From contig NC_053422.1 in NCBI RefSeq assembly GCF_016859285.1, forward strand, positions 22,147,001 through 22,211,000: a stretch of 64,000 nucleotides of DNA, in the 5' to 3' direction. The notes under the pieces are model-generated. The model was given only the letters and a program-made list of their open reading frames with translations. It was not told the origin of the DNA and did no database searches. Of this stretch, positions 45,782 through 59,400 are shown piece by piece (the stretch's first letter is position 1; each line of letters starts with the position of its first letter). The position numbers and the translations under genes were made by a program. The DNA is from Xiphias gladius (Eukaryota > Chordata > Actinopteri > Istiophoriformes > Xiphiidae).

Positions 45782-48700
45782 GTAAAGTGGTGATTTTTCA
45801 GTGGCATACCATGTATGTTGTTTTTTTTTGGTTTTGTTTTGTTTTGTTTTTTGAGGGGGGGGGGGCAGGTTGTAAGGCTGTTTATTATCTTTTCTCCCAC
45901 ATTACTTACCTACTTTAGTTGTATACTCGAAGTACCATAAAGTCACACACAAATCGCCAAGCACTGTTCTTGTTTGCCTGTTAGCTAACATAAGCTAATT
46001 AGCTGTTAATTATTAATTTTTGTGTCGACGGCTGTTTGCTGTCCTCCATTTTTGTATATCGACCTTAGAAATGCATATTTAATTAGTTAGTGTTAGTCCG
46101 CTTTGTTTGTAACTGTATTCAAGACTAACAACAAACGTTATCTAATACCGGGACATTTTAACATAATACTATCTTATTTCCTAATCTTTTAAGGTGTAGT
46201 CTACTGTGTTTAAAACCATTTATGGACTTTAAAGAGTATTTTCTTTGCTATTTGTAGCTGAATCCTATGTTTACTCCAGATCTAATTATAGACCTGACTG
46301 AGCTGGAAGGGGGCTCACACTGGGATTATCTATCACTTTCCCCACGTCTCAGTAATGTGTATTAAGCGTATGCATCACTGTTTAGGATAACTAAATGATC
46401 AGACTTCTGACATGCCTCTGTTTTTCACTAAATGGCACAGGCCCACAGCTAGCCTTTTACATTTCTTCTTGCTAGAACGGACAAATATTCTGACTGTTCA
46501 AAGAGTGCTGTGCGGTTCTTCTAACCAGGCTCATTGGTGTGGTTTTGTTCCCTTGTGCTTTTCAGAGGACAGCTTTGTCCCTGTGGTATGCTGGCTGGAA
46601 TCCCCCAGTTTGACCTGCTGCCCTGCTGTAGTGTGGGGCAACTCTGTGCTTGAGCTTTTGATGGCTGTCACTGCTACCCATAACTGCTTACTGTGTAATA
46701 CTGATATGTCCAATCACCCATTCAAAGGCAAGGAAAGGCAATTCAAGGCTGTCTGCATGGTGCCTGAGGGTCTTCAGAAATATTTCTATTGCATTGTTTT
46801 ATTGCTCTCACTGAGATTTAAGTGTATAATGCAATTTGAAGATTGTAATTTGGATTGGATTCCCCAAAGGTAAACAGAGCTACTTTGTGAGACCCCATAT
46901 CAAAAAAATACATGTGTTCACAGTTCATCTAAGCCACTTTCAAAATAACCCCATTTTATTGTTTGACAAGGCAGAATAGTTCTAAGTTTCAATCCACAGG
47001 GTCCAGTACAGAGGGTTCTGAATCTTGAACTGGAGAGTTTAAAAGCTTTTTTTAAATGCTGCCGAAAGTGGACATCACTTCTGCATTCTTGTTAAACAAC
47101 GGTACCTGTTTAACAAGATGTTGAAATGCTTAGATTACTTAACTAGACCCACTAAATTACAGATTTTACAGGATATGATACTTATTCTTAGAACCCTGGG
47201 GAGATGATAAGCCTTCTCTGTACCCTGATTTACATCTTGCCTCTAGTCAAGATTAGACTGTAGCTCCCAGGGTCGGAGGCCTTGTATAGATTAAGCAGAA
47301 ATAGCGTGGGTCTTAGGGGTCTTAGACTGTGGTGTCACACCACTGCTGTAGTGTCAGGATCAAGTGTCAAGCTGTTTGTGTACAACATGAGGCCATGTCA
47401 TCAGACAGTGATGTTGTCAGTGGAGGACTTCAGAGAACTTATCAGCTACACCGATATTGCAATGTGTGTTGCCATCTAGGAATAAGGGAGCAATTCAATG
47501 CAATTTGTGGTTGGTCTCTACATTGTAAAACTGTCATAGTCCAATGTTGTCCTGCACCTAGGCCTCCCGTCATTCTGTTCCCCTTTTCACTTATCCCTTA
47601 CTAAAAAGCTGTCTGATCCATTCTCTCAAAAAGAGGGACTTTGGCTGCTTAGCAACAGTGAATGCCAACTCAGCCTGGCAGGCCATGGCCCCTCCCCTTG
47701 CACTGGGCTCGCCACGGATAAGGTAACATGTTGCTTTCTTCCTCGCTTGCTCCCTCTGTAAACTTGGGAGTGGAGCTCTATAGTGAGCACAGTCCCTAGC
47801 TGGACTTTGACATGCCTGCAGTACAGAGCAATGTGCAGCAAAGGAACTGTTGATGTATGACACATGGACTTTTTGGAGAGAGTGCTTATCCACTGCTGCA
47901 GAAGGCCGACTAGTCTTGGTCATGTTACCTCAGGGAGGGGAGGAAAAAACAGAATCTACACAGGGGGCTCCCTCATTCCGGTTGTGATGTTACTGATGCA
48001 CGGTTGACTCTGAACCAACACGAGGAGAAAAGAGTGTTTGGACGGGGGTTATTGGTGTCTGGCTGAAAGAGACTCGCACGCCAATACTTACTCAGTTGGG
48101 TGGATTTAGCACTTTGGAAGGAAAGCAGTAATGAGATTGTCTCTGGGGAGTAAAATGAGCCAGGTGAACCTGCAGAAACTGATCTCTGATGTGATACAGC
48201 AGACAACGCTGCTGACTGTGGAGGCTTTTTCTTCCTCACTGACATGTTTGAATGGAGAGGACAAGAGTGCAGGTATTAAGTTAGTTAATACTATATCACT
48301 TTTTTACTGAAAGGTAAGTGTTGTAGACCTGTTTTTTAAAATTGTGTTCCAGTGTGTCAATGTATTCGTTTACTCCGTGTTTTGTAGCTTGAATCTTGCA
48401 GTTTTGTTTTTCCATAAACATTGTCAGGTTACGGGTTGTCTCAGTTGCAGTTCTTTACATAACGCACTATGTCCAGTCACATTTAAACCAGTAAAATCAC
48501 CGCTCTGCATCATTATTTTATGCCATTATTATTATTGCCAAGGTTCAGTGTGCACAGCAGTTTGCCAAGGCTGTATACTTTATTTGATTTGCAGAGATGC
48601 AATGTACAGTGACGTGTGTTCCTCTGCCTGTTAAACATATTATTCATCCAAATTTGGACTGTTGGCCATGTTCATGTAAAAAAAAAAAAAAAAAAAAAAG

Positions 48701-50557
48701 CGACTTTGATATATCTTATCAGCAGTACTATTGAAAGTAAGGCAGATTGAAATATTATATATTTATTTATATGTTCAAAATGTTATTTTATGCTCAGAGG
48801 TGAGGCCATAATGGTCCACCCATAACTAGGGACACCTATTCTTGATTTTTGTAAATGTTGTGTTTCCGAGAAAACACTATTTTTTTTTTTTGTTTCCTGG
48901 AAATTTCCATAGAAATTTGGAATCAACTTTGAATCACAATCCATTTCATGGTTGACAATGTGATTTAGATTCCTCTATTACAATGTTTTGTTTGAAAAAT
49001 CAATACATTTCAGTTGACAATTGTGCTAAATGTAATTTGTAGTTTCTGTTGAAAATTCTGATTGAATCAGTCTGCTAGTAGAAATTAATTTGTAAAGTTG
49101 GCTGAAATTTTGGCTTAAAAACAGTCAGTGTATATATAGTTCTGTGCATTTCAGGTTAGCTGCAACTAGCTCTAGTGTTGTCAGGTCTCTAGCGACTACA
49201 GGTGTCTTTGACTCTTTAGCTGTTCAGTTACGTCACACTTTAAGTAGAGCCTTGTTTGCCCCTCTATACATATGGAAAAAGATTTATTTTGACACCCAGG
49301 CCATTCAACTACTGATTGTTTAGATACTACTACCAAAGAAACTTCTATCTTGGCAGGAAAACATACAGACAAGCCAAAGTCAAGCAGGCTTCCACCCTAG
49401 AATGGAAACATGAGGTTAACATGCTGCGTATTACGAACCAAACCCTCTTTCCAATGACTGTTCAGATTTTTTTTTAAATCTCCAGACGTAGTATTTTTAA
49501 GGTAGATTGCTCTTTTGAGTATTTGTTTTCTGCATTTTGTTATGTGTTTCCTGGGAAAGTCATAGCCTCACTGATCCTGCCCCTCCTTCCTTCACCAGTA
49601 TACTCACTCTCATACATAACTTTGCTCCCAGCATGGAAGATAGATTATATGGTGGTGTTTCATTCATTACTTCAGGGTGGTTACAACCAGGGCAGATGGA
49701 GCTATAAAACTGTACAAGGTCAATTTCGTGCTAAAGAAAATTATTATTCTGCATAAGTTTACCTCAAATGTTAATTTTTCTAAAATGCACTAGGATGTCT
49801 GGGTCCACATACTGGAACATTTTCAGGCTGCTTGTGACTTGATACCTTACTCTCTGGTGGTACGTATCACAATGGTGCTTTTGTTGTAGTTGTGGCTGGC
49901 AAGCTTAGCAGTCCAGTCAGCTTAAGTAAACACAACAGTGCACAACAAAGCAATTGAGACTGCCTTTTAATTCTCATGCCAAACACATGTTGCCTCATTT
50001 CAGCGTTGAAACATGACTGCTGGTCCATCCTCACATTTAAGCTTTTATGAAACCATAATTCAGCAGAGACAGCAGCAACAACAGTGGTAGTGATATTTTC
50101 TACCCCCTTTCAGCTTCAATGTAAAGTACTGTATATCCCATACAAAAGTAAAAAGAGAGTTAAGTAAAACATAGCTTTTGAAAGGGTAAAGGTATTTAGG
50201 TAACCTGATATTCAACAGTCTGAATGAAATTACATCTCACAGCACATTCCACAACTAGCAGTTTATTTAGACCGACTTGCACTGCGGTATTCCATAAGCA
50301 TGATCCTAATGAAGTTAATATTTTTGATTGAATTAAGTCATAAATAATTTGAGTATTCAGCTACTGTTTCAGTAGTCAGTGGCCACAATGGCTTACCAGG
50401 CCATTCCCAAGCCTTTTTATAGCCCTAAGAAAAATGTTACACTGGAACATCTGGGCATAAGCCTGTTTATCAGTATTCCTGTTTAATATTCTGTTAAATT
50501 ACAAAGATTGTGTAGCAACATGGTCACAAAAATTTGACCCTTCCCTCTTCTCCACAG
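45782..50557 (+). other. Probable mtus1 intron 1
   Basis: No recognised coding exon except a short candidate at 48,131-48,272. The longest open frame (46,412-46,873, 153 codons) has no known domain. Poly(A) lies at about 48,679-48,699. Confidence 0.45.
48131..48272 (+). CDS. Unassigned candidate first coding exon
   Basis: From ATG 48,131 (or ATG 48,155, same frame) 47 codons run open to a donor-like GCAG|GTATTA at 48,273, reading for example MSQVNLQKLISDVIQQTTLL. It ends in phase 1, like the inner mtus1 junctions, so it could be an alternative mtus1 start joined to 54,496 or later. Joined to the exon at 50,558 it would stop within five codons, so there it would act only as an upstream ORF. 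I recognise no family. Chance is possible. Confidence 0.2.
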
Positions 50558-50661
50558 ATATTCATGCCTGATCATCAAATTTGATGGCATACATTGCTGC
50601 TAACCGAGTGTGAGGTTATTTGGAACTACAGAACTAGGCAAAATCCCGCCAGAACTCTACA

Positions 50662-53600
50662 ATGTCTAATGAGACATTCAACATGTCCGCTGACCAAGTG
50701 GAGAGCACAGTTCCTTTGCCTCACGGAGGCCTTCAGCTGGGCCTCTCCCCTGAGAGTCATTACAGCAACTCATCCATGTCCCCGTCACCTGACTCCGACA
50801 GTAGTATTTCAAACATTAGTGATAGAGAAGCCAGCAGCTCCCCTGAGATCAACATGGTGGAGTGCTGCCTCAGTGAAGGTTCCCCTGTGGATAACCCCTA
50901 CAACACCACCTTACCACAGGGTGATGTGTTCTGTGGTGTAAGCACAAACCTGAACCAAACTTTTATTGCCACACCCATTAATGGCAGCTTGAATTTCTGG
51001 AATAAAAACTTGAGTCTGTTGAGCAACCAAAAGATGGCATCAGAGAAGTACCAGACTTTTAGTAAGAATACAGAGGATGGAAGTAACATCGCAGCTTCGT
51101 TTCCAGACTGTTCTGGGAGGGAAAGCCACCTGGGTTCGTGTGAGACCTCCCGTAGAGGATCCACTGAGAATGACTGCTCCTCCCTGAGTTCTGGGGAAAT
51201 GGTAATAAGGAGCAACAGTTTTTGCCTGGAGGACCAGTCACTTTTAGTAGTCTCTTCCCTTGAGGAGTCATCAATCTCGCCAGCTTCAGGCCGTCCAGCA
51301 TTACCTGCTGAATCTAACCTGCTGTCAACCACTCTACCGGATATCTGCGAGAAATTTACAGAAAAAGTCATGGATAAAAACATAGGCCATCCGTGTCTTA
51401 GTATGACTTTCAATCAGGCAGACAACTGGGAGCTCCTCACTGAGGAAAATGATATGGCAACATGCAACTCTCTAGTAGCTCTGCCAAGTGAGAATGAAGT
51501 AGGTCTTTTGATGACCTTCGTCTGTGAAACATCTTCTGCAGATAGCGGAAAAGAGGCTCAGTTTGCTAGTGTTGAAGCAGAGATGTTGGCCCATTTCCCT
51601 GGAGCAATTACACCAGAACAAGGGAAGACCTTTGTGTCCACTCTGTCAGCTATGCAAGAAACTGGCAAGGATATTCATACTTCCACTCCAGTACAAAATA
51701 CTGGAAACAAGATACCCAGCCTCCCCTCCTTTTCAGAGTCTCCATGCACTGGAAATGCAAGCAGCCCGGGACTCCAACCTGTTAAATGGCAGCCAGTCTC
51801 TGTTACTCCTAAGCATTTGGTTGCAGGACTACCGCCTTCAGCCAGCAAAGTCAGGAAAATGGAAATTAAGAAGTTTCCAAAGTCAGACTTGAGTAATATA
51901 AAATCAAAAGTCATCACAAGAACTTTGCATCAAATAGCAGTGCCAGGCCCTGATTCACAACACAAACCATCACGACTTAATGTGACCAATAAACAAACTG
52001 AAGCACACAGAACAGACACTATCAGGATTAGTCCTGCCAAGATAAGGAGTAGCATTGCAGTTCTCTCTACCACTACTAAAATGGTCAGTGACACTCAGAG
52101 ACAAATGAATACTCAGGCTGCCAAGTTGGGCGTGACAATGATACAGTCATGTGGGCATACTGCAGTGGATGGACAGGGCAAGAGCAGAGCATCCCCACCG
52201 GACCACTACACAGCTGTCAATAAACATGCTTCAACAGTTCAATGCAGTAACGCCAATTCTGAAACAGAGCAGGAAGCCTCAAGTCAAGTAGCAGACACCT
52301 CAGTACAGCATGCAGGCAACCAGACCTTCTGCTTCTCATCCTTAGAAAAATCCCCTGTTAGAAGTGGCCAAAGAGATCCCAAACCAGCTCCAAAAAAGAG
52401 CATGTCAAATATAATTCAGGTCAGGTCAGGCTCAGCTTTAGGTCAGGGCAAGCCACCTGTCCTTAAAACAAGGCCTCGCTGCTCATCGGAGAGTTCATCA
52501 TCATCATCTAGGCCACCCAAGGAGAAGAAAACAACTTTAAGGTTCTCAACCAGCTTTACCATTCCCGAAGCTGAAAACTACCTGGGCCAGACCAAACCAG
52601 GGAACCTGAACTGCTCTTCCCAGAATAAACAGGACGTACAAGCTGAGGTCACAAAGGGATCTGCCGAAAACTCAGCTAGAGCGGTTAAAAAGATCAGCCT
52701 GGTGGTGAGTATGGACTTATTTTCAACTATTTTTAATATTAATTTTCTTGCAACTTTCTTTATAAAACACATTAAATATTTTAGAGAAAAGAGCTGCAAA
52801 AAGGGGACACAGAGATTTGGTTGGAACTGAGGGGGTTCTTTGGGAAAATGTTTTTTGTGGTGTGAGCTATCGGAGCCAATTGCACAGAGCTGAGTGACTA
52901 AGTGAAAAAATTGCTCTTCTTGCAGGCAATGTTCAGCAAATCAACAGCAGCGGGTGCCTCATGGGATGAGAGTAAGAGCAGATTTCGAGGACGACCATCT
53001 CCTAGACAAAAAGGAGGAGCACCACTTTCAAATCCTCCACCTGTCAGTCCCAGACTAGCCACTCTGTCAAACAGGCAGAAGCAGGGAACTCGAGATAGAG
53101 ATCAATGCAGGGCCTCCAAAGCTGTAGGGACACCACTGTCCAAGCAGAAGAAAATTACAGGTAGGAAAAATTGTTGGACTGTGTTAAAACACAGTGTGCC
53201 GGATTGATATCCAGTTAAACTGAGCCTATGATAGTTGTTCATTTTTCTAATAGAGGGCATAGTTGACCTGCAAATGTCAGTAAATAAACACTGACAGTAG
53301 GTCACAATCAATGCCCTCATAAGTTCTATGACCTGCCTTTGACTAAGCAGAAAGCTAATGATTTCCTAACTATATCTGCTGTTGTGTAAACAGAATTGTG
53401 TAATAGGTCTGTTTAACCCTGTGTATAATGGAAACAAGCACAGTTGCACAGCTGGTTTGCACTGCTCTTGAAGGGCCATCTAGGATTAAAGGCCAGCTCC
53501 TCAACTCTGCTGATACAGCAGGATCTTTCAAAGTAACACAGTGATGTTATAAGATAGTGCTTTATACTCTTCAAATGACAAATGAACATTTTTGACATAT

Positions 53601-56343
53601 TCACAAGCTTGTGGCTAGCATTTCAGGAATAATGAAAATGACAGATACAAATAAGTTTCCATTTGTATAGTTTTGTAACACATAGCAATGCTGTTGTGAA
53701 CTAGAATAATTCAGGTTGTAGTAAAGCTGTCTCCCCATCAGAGGGTGACATTCAGCATTTCCTGTAATAGATTACTGTCGTCTTCCTGATGAGCTGAGCC
53801 ATGTTCATGAGTGATCACAGGAACAGTGTTGGATACAGATGTCACCTCCGGTCTCTTGTCCAGTTCTTGGGGATAAATAGCCAACTCCCTCTAGCTCCCT
53901 GCTCTTCACAGTAAGAGGAGTCCTCAGGACGGAAGGGGACTCTTCCTCTGATGGGAAGCCATCTGTATGAGTGGAAAAAGCAGGGGAAGGAAAGGGAGGT
54001 TTTGAGTTCAACAACAGTGTTAAAGTCAGTACACAATGTTTGAAACAGGCACCCTGAGTACAGTAAAGAGCAGTAACCTCCTCATGCTCTTGCTACAGAG
54101 AAAGTCCAATGGGATACAGTATTTTGCGTAAACCGCAACATTTTTGTTTGGTTGATCCAATTTGACATGTTTGATGTTGTGAGTAAGATTGGTAAGTTTT
54201 TTTTTTTTTTTTTTTTGTTTTTAATTATTGAAAGTGGAAGACAGAATGTAAGCTTCTAGGGATCTTTTTTCATTTATTGATCTTTGCAGTGTTTTCTATG
54301 TTTTTAAATATACTACTAGCTAATAAATGTACTTTTTCAACCTATCATGAGAAAAAGATGGGCTAGTTTACTAGGCTTGAAGTAGTCTGACCTATGATAG
54401 CAATACACCTCTGAGCTCAGTCTGTGTACTCGTTCTCAATAAATAGGTTCATGCTGCTGATCTCTGATGTTTATTTGTGCTCAATTGCATCCTAGGCAGT
54501 CAGAGAGCACAGGCAAAAGGAGACCCATCCCATGGAACTGCCTCAGCAGCAAGTTTTAAGCCCAAGCTGAATGGATCCCAACCTCTTCAGATTCCCACTC
54601 GCTCCTCTCTTATGGGCCTTCCCCCTACTCCTGTTTCTAGACTACCACGCAAGACCCTTGGGACATCCAGGACCCTCACTGATGTTCACAGTGAGCTGAG
54701 TGAAGGCCCTGGAAGTACAAAAGGTAAGCAAAACAACGATTTACATTGTTTTTAGAACAAGGATCTTTTGTCCCTACAGGCTGTTACATAAAGATATAAA
54801 ATCAATTTGATGCAGGCTGCTTTCCAAGTTCAGTCCGCAGTTTTCATTGTGGTTTTTAAGGACACATCTGGACATGAATGGGAGGGGGCAGCTGTTGTAC
54901 ATGGTGGCCCATTTCAGGGCTGGGGTTGGATGTAAACCTCTCCTGAGGCAAATCTTGTTCTGATTGAATACCTTCACATCTGCCATGATACAGGGGCTCA
55001 GCATCTTAAAGCATAGTGACATTTTTCAGATATCTTTATTTTAAACTCTCTCTGAAAGGAAGTAGAGCTTTCAAATGTAACAAAAAATCTGAATGAATAA
55101 GCTGAACTCCACCCTGGTGTCAACAAGTCATTGTGTTTCTGCTGAGCTTTGAATGGTTCTAATGAGATCTTTAGCTGGTATTTTATTCTCACTGGTTTAT
55201 AAAGAAAAGGAGCACTGTTAGACCCAGGGCTCTTTTCCTCCATCCAGCGTTTTCAGCAACATGCAGGTCTGTGATTGGCTGAGAGGACCTTTTTTCCAAT
55301 CTGATGGACCCCCCTTGTGTGGTTGTCAAGGCAACGGGTTCTATTCCACTCTAGTTCACACACAGCATTGCCTGGAGGTGAGAGAGCAGACATTCACTAC
55401 AACTGATGTCATTTGAGGTTTATAAAAGAAGCAGTTTCCCAATTTTCTTTTTTAATTGAAAACCAATGGCTGGATACACGGGACTTCGAAGCTGCACTTG
55501 GACTGAATTTCCAGCTCATGTTTACAACAACTCCTCTTTAATGGCGCAGGGCAGTGCAGCATCCAACTTTGATCTTACCCTCTTGACATGTCTGCTCATT
55601 GGATCCTATCGCTTTTGTATCATCCCTTTGTTAGCTGCATTTAATGGAAAAGATGGAAAGCTTTGGAGCAGTAAGTGAGACTGGATGTTAAATCATAACT
55701 GAGATTTCTTTGTTTCTGTTGTGAAATGATTTAAAGAACTTCTGGATATCTTCATCAGTTATCATTCAGAGGACATAAACAACATAAACATGTTCTGCAT
55801 GCTAGATATTAATTCGGCCATAATGTTTAGAAATTTGATTTGTATATGCTGAATCCTGCTATAGTAAATTTTGTCATGATGGTCAGTTTGACAATACCTT
55901 TTGTTAATCTAATTCATTCTTCCTTCATGTATATATTTAATCATATCAGTATATTCTTTGTTATTTTAATATCTGAAGATTTTTATGACCTTGTTGCTCT
56001 AGAAGTTTGTCCCTATTATACTACAGATGGTCTGTTAACATAGATGGATATGACTTTCTTACAAATTAATAGTGTTGAATGACTACATGAGGTTGGTGGT
56101 GATGACAGCAGTGCTGTATTGAAAGCAGAGGGGTATTGAAATCTTCAGTGAATTTTAAATGCTGTAACAAAAGCACACGCTATCCTCAAAATTTCACAGT
56201 ATGATTTGCAGTGTTTAACCAGCACTTCTCTATGCACTCCAACAGTTTCTGGAGGAGCTGCAAATAAACAAACCCCCTTCAAATCTGTTGTGCTGAAATC
56301 AAGGCTCATCTCAACACCTGGAAGAAACACTGGACAAAGTGAG

Positions 56344-56406
<63 letters not shown>

Positions 56407-59400
56407 CATGGAAGTAATTTAGCTAAGATTTTGATCCGATTTAAGTCTCCCTTTGTGAACTCCCATGTGTAGAGTAACTGAATGAGACCACATTGATTTT
56501 TGCATTTTTTTTTTTTTTTTTAATCAAATCCTCACACTATGAAAAGGAAATGGCCCTTTTTAAATCTCACGTAAGTAGAAAGTGATTAAACCATCCCCAA
56601 ACAGTCAACAAAAAAAGACTATTGTTACTTCCCTAATTCTGTGGTAACCTCATTTGATTAGGTGTGTTTGATCTTGATTGAATTAAATTAGTTCTATCTT
56701 TGTTGGCCATTTTCACAGTATGTTTGATCAAACCTCCATGAATTAGTTCTGACTGAAAAGCCATCTGCAGTTCAACAGTTTTGGTCAGTTGCAAGTGTTC
56801 CTGCTACATTATGGGTCAGATTAACTCTCGCCTCTTTTCTAACCCAGATATTCTGCTTGTAACAGCTTTGACCACAGCATGCAAGCCTGCTGCTTCCACC
56901 AGCAAAGGAGCTGCAAATTCTACAGTTAGTCCTTTGAAAAGGACTGCTTCTGCAAGACTTCTTCGTTTAACTTCAAGTGGACCTGGTGAGAGTTTTCTCT
57001 TTTTCTTTGTGTTTTCAATACAGCTTGTTCTTTTAGTAAAATTACATCCATTTGATTTTATTTTTTTTTTACATGTATTATATGGCTTAATGATTACATG
57101 GCTTGTCAAGGGTATAGGCTTGACTTCAGAAGTGAGGTGCACACAATTAAAAGAAGAATTTGGTTATTGAGTTGTCTATAATAATGGTATAGTATAAGAA
57201 AGACAAATAAAAATAGAAATGCTAAATAAACCTCTATTATAATGCACTAAGCCCACTTGTTTAGTCTTCTCAATAGATCCGTGCTTTATGATAGGTAATG
57301 TTATTCTGCAGAGAGCACTGTCCTCTACTTCATTATCTTTGACGTTCACCTTTGGCATCTTTTTAAAAAGAATGTTAACCGTAAATAAAAATATAGATAA
57401 CATTTTTTACCTGGGAAAAAAAATTGCTGAGAAGTTCTAAGTACATTTTTAGGCCTTAGTGGTGTCAGCAGTCATCCTCTCAGGCTGCATACAGTCCCAA
57501 AAACCTCTAGCAATAAGGTAGGGCAACCTCTATCTATCCTGTGAGGCAAAACCAGGGGCAAAAACTTGCTTCACCACAAAGTACAGTTACAATTGAAGGC
57601 AACTCAAATAAAGCACATCAACACTTTTATCATCTCCTGTCTTCTCTCATCTAGATATGGTGTCCGGACAATAAGAGGAAAATGTTTAGAGGTTTTGGTA
57701 GGAAAATTAACCTTAAACTATAAAAGTTGGGGATATAAAATTTGGATTTTGAAAAGTTAGGGGGACATGTTCTTCTCCTCCATACCCAATGGAAATTACG
57801 CCCAGGTGACTAATATCCATAGAGTACATGTATTTTAGGCAGAAACTACTAATGAACTATTCTTTTAATGCTGTTCAGTGTTTTAAGGAACTTGTGGTAC
57901 TTTAGTAAATCAGATGTGGTGTAATTTAGACCAGAACATTCAAGTTCTGGTATCCTTGGTGTTTATCTGTGGCCACTCCTGTAAGCATACAGTAATCACA
58001 CTAAAGGTTTAATTTGGGCTCTTTTATTCTTGGCCTTAGTAGCTCTCTGCTGCTTACACACAATGCTTGATGCATATTTTATGGCTCTTCCATTGTCTTC
58101 TTGTCTTTTACTGTTTCATTACCGTCTTTTACAGAAACTAGGTGAAAAATATGCTGCATTATATAATACTTAATTAGCAAATTGGTTTGAGTCTTGGATT
58201 ATATACGGTTCACAGTCATAACTGAGGACACTTTCACAGAGAGCTGTGCCAGCCAAGCTGTTTTAAGCACAGCTCATCAGACAAAACCTTGCCATCGCAC
58301 TGCTGGTGACACGGGAAAGAGTAATTGGGAGGAATAGTGGATGGCTAGATTAAATTCTCATTGGCTACAGTTATTCTGTTCGCTCCTCCCACCCTTTCTC
58401 TCCTACCCCATCCCCCTCTGCTCTCTTCCTAGCATCTTGGCTCTGCTACAGCACCGCTATCATAAAGCTTGGAGATGCTGCTTTGCTCTGCTGTGAGAGA
58501 TTCATTTGTTTGGTTTATAGCTGAAACCTTGCTTTACCAAGAGGATTAAGGGATTTTTTTTTTTCTTTTTCCCCCTGTTCCTATCAGATTTACCAGGCTA
58601 TCCAACAAACCACACTCTGTGTATTCCAGCCTTCACAGCTGGGATTTAGAATTTTAGTGGGGAGACCTGCCATGCCTTCACGTTTTTCAAGCCCGTTTCA
58701 GTGGAGTTACCCTTACTGCTTTTTATTAATTTATTAATTTTCTGCCATTTCTTGTACCGTGCTGCTTTCACTTAAGGCAGGATACAGTGAGGCACACCAT
58801 GGTGTGTGGTTCATAGCCAGCATCCAGCACCTGTATTTGGGCACTGTTTTTTAAAGCGATTATTAGCTAAAAACTGTGACTTTCTTGCTTGATTTGCTTT
58901 TTTTTTTTGAGAAAGAGAGATGTTATGGTCTCCGAAGGTCTCCCTGTCAAACATCCATGTGCGTCTGACAGCTAAGGGTTTACTCCGCAACATTCAGCTG
59001 CTGTCAGGATGCAGGAAGAACACTGTGGTTTTCCAAGCAGGTCTGTCGATTATTTCTGTTAAATATTTCTACTTACATTGTTATGGGTGTCTGCAGTACG
59101 ATATGTAAGCCAATCCTATCAGTGCCTCTCAACTAGACCTGTGCAGTTATCTGTTTCTGAAATCTATTTTTAGTATGGCTATTTACTAGTCGGCAAAACA
59201 GGAGGTTCATCTTTCATTTACCTACCTTGGTCACCAAAATGTGTGACCCCATGCAGAAGTATTTTAGGAAACAAATCTTGAATTCAGAAACTCAATCTAA
59301 ACAAGCATGAGAATTTCTTCCTTTTAAGTAATTCTGACATTTCAGGATGGCTTGTATTATTTTTGTGGCCACCTTTTTATAAAACTGTGTCAAAATGCAC

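Noticed and set aside
46412-46873. 153-codon open frame in the region upstream of mtus1
   Set aside because: No known domain, no Kozak or splice context that stands out, and composition like the surrounding intron.
50898-51413. 171-codon open frame on the - strand
   Set aside because: Antisense shadow of the large mtus1 exon.
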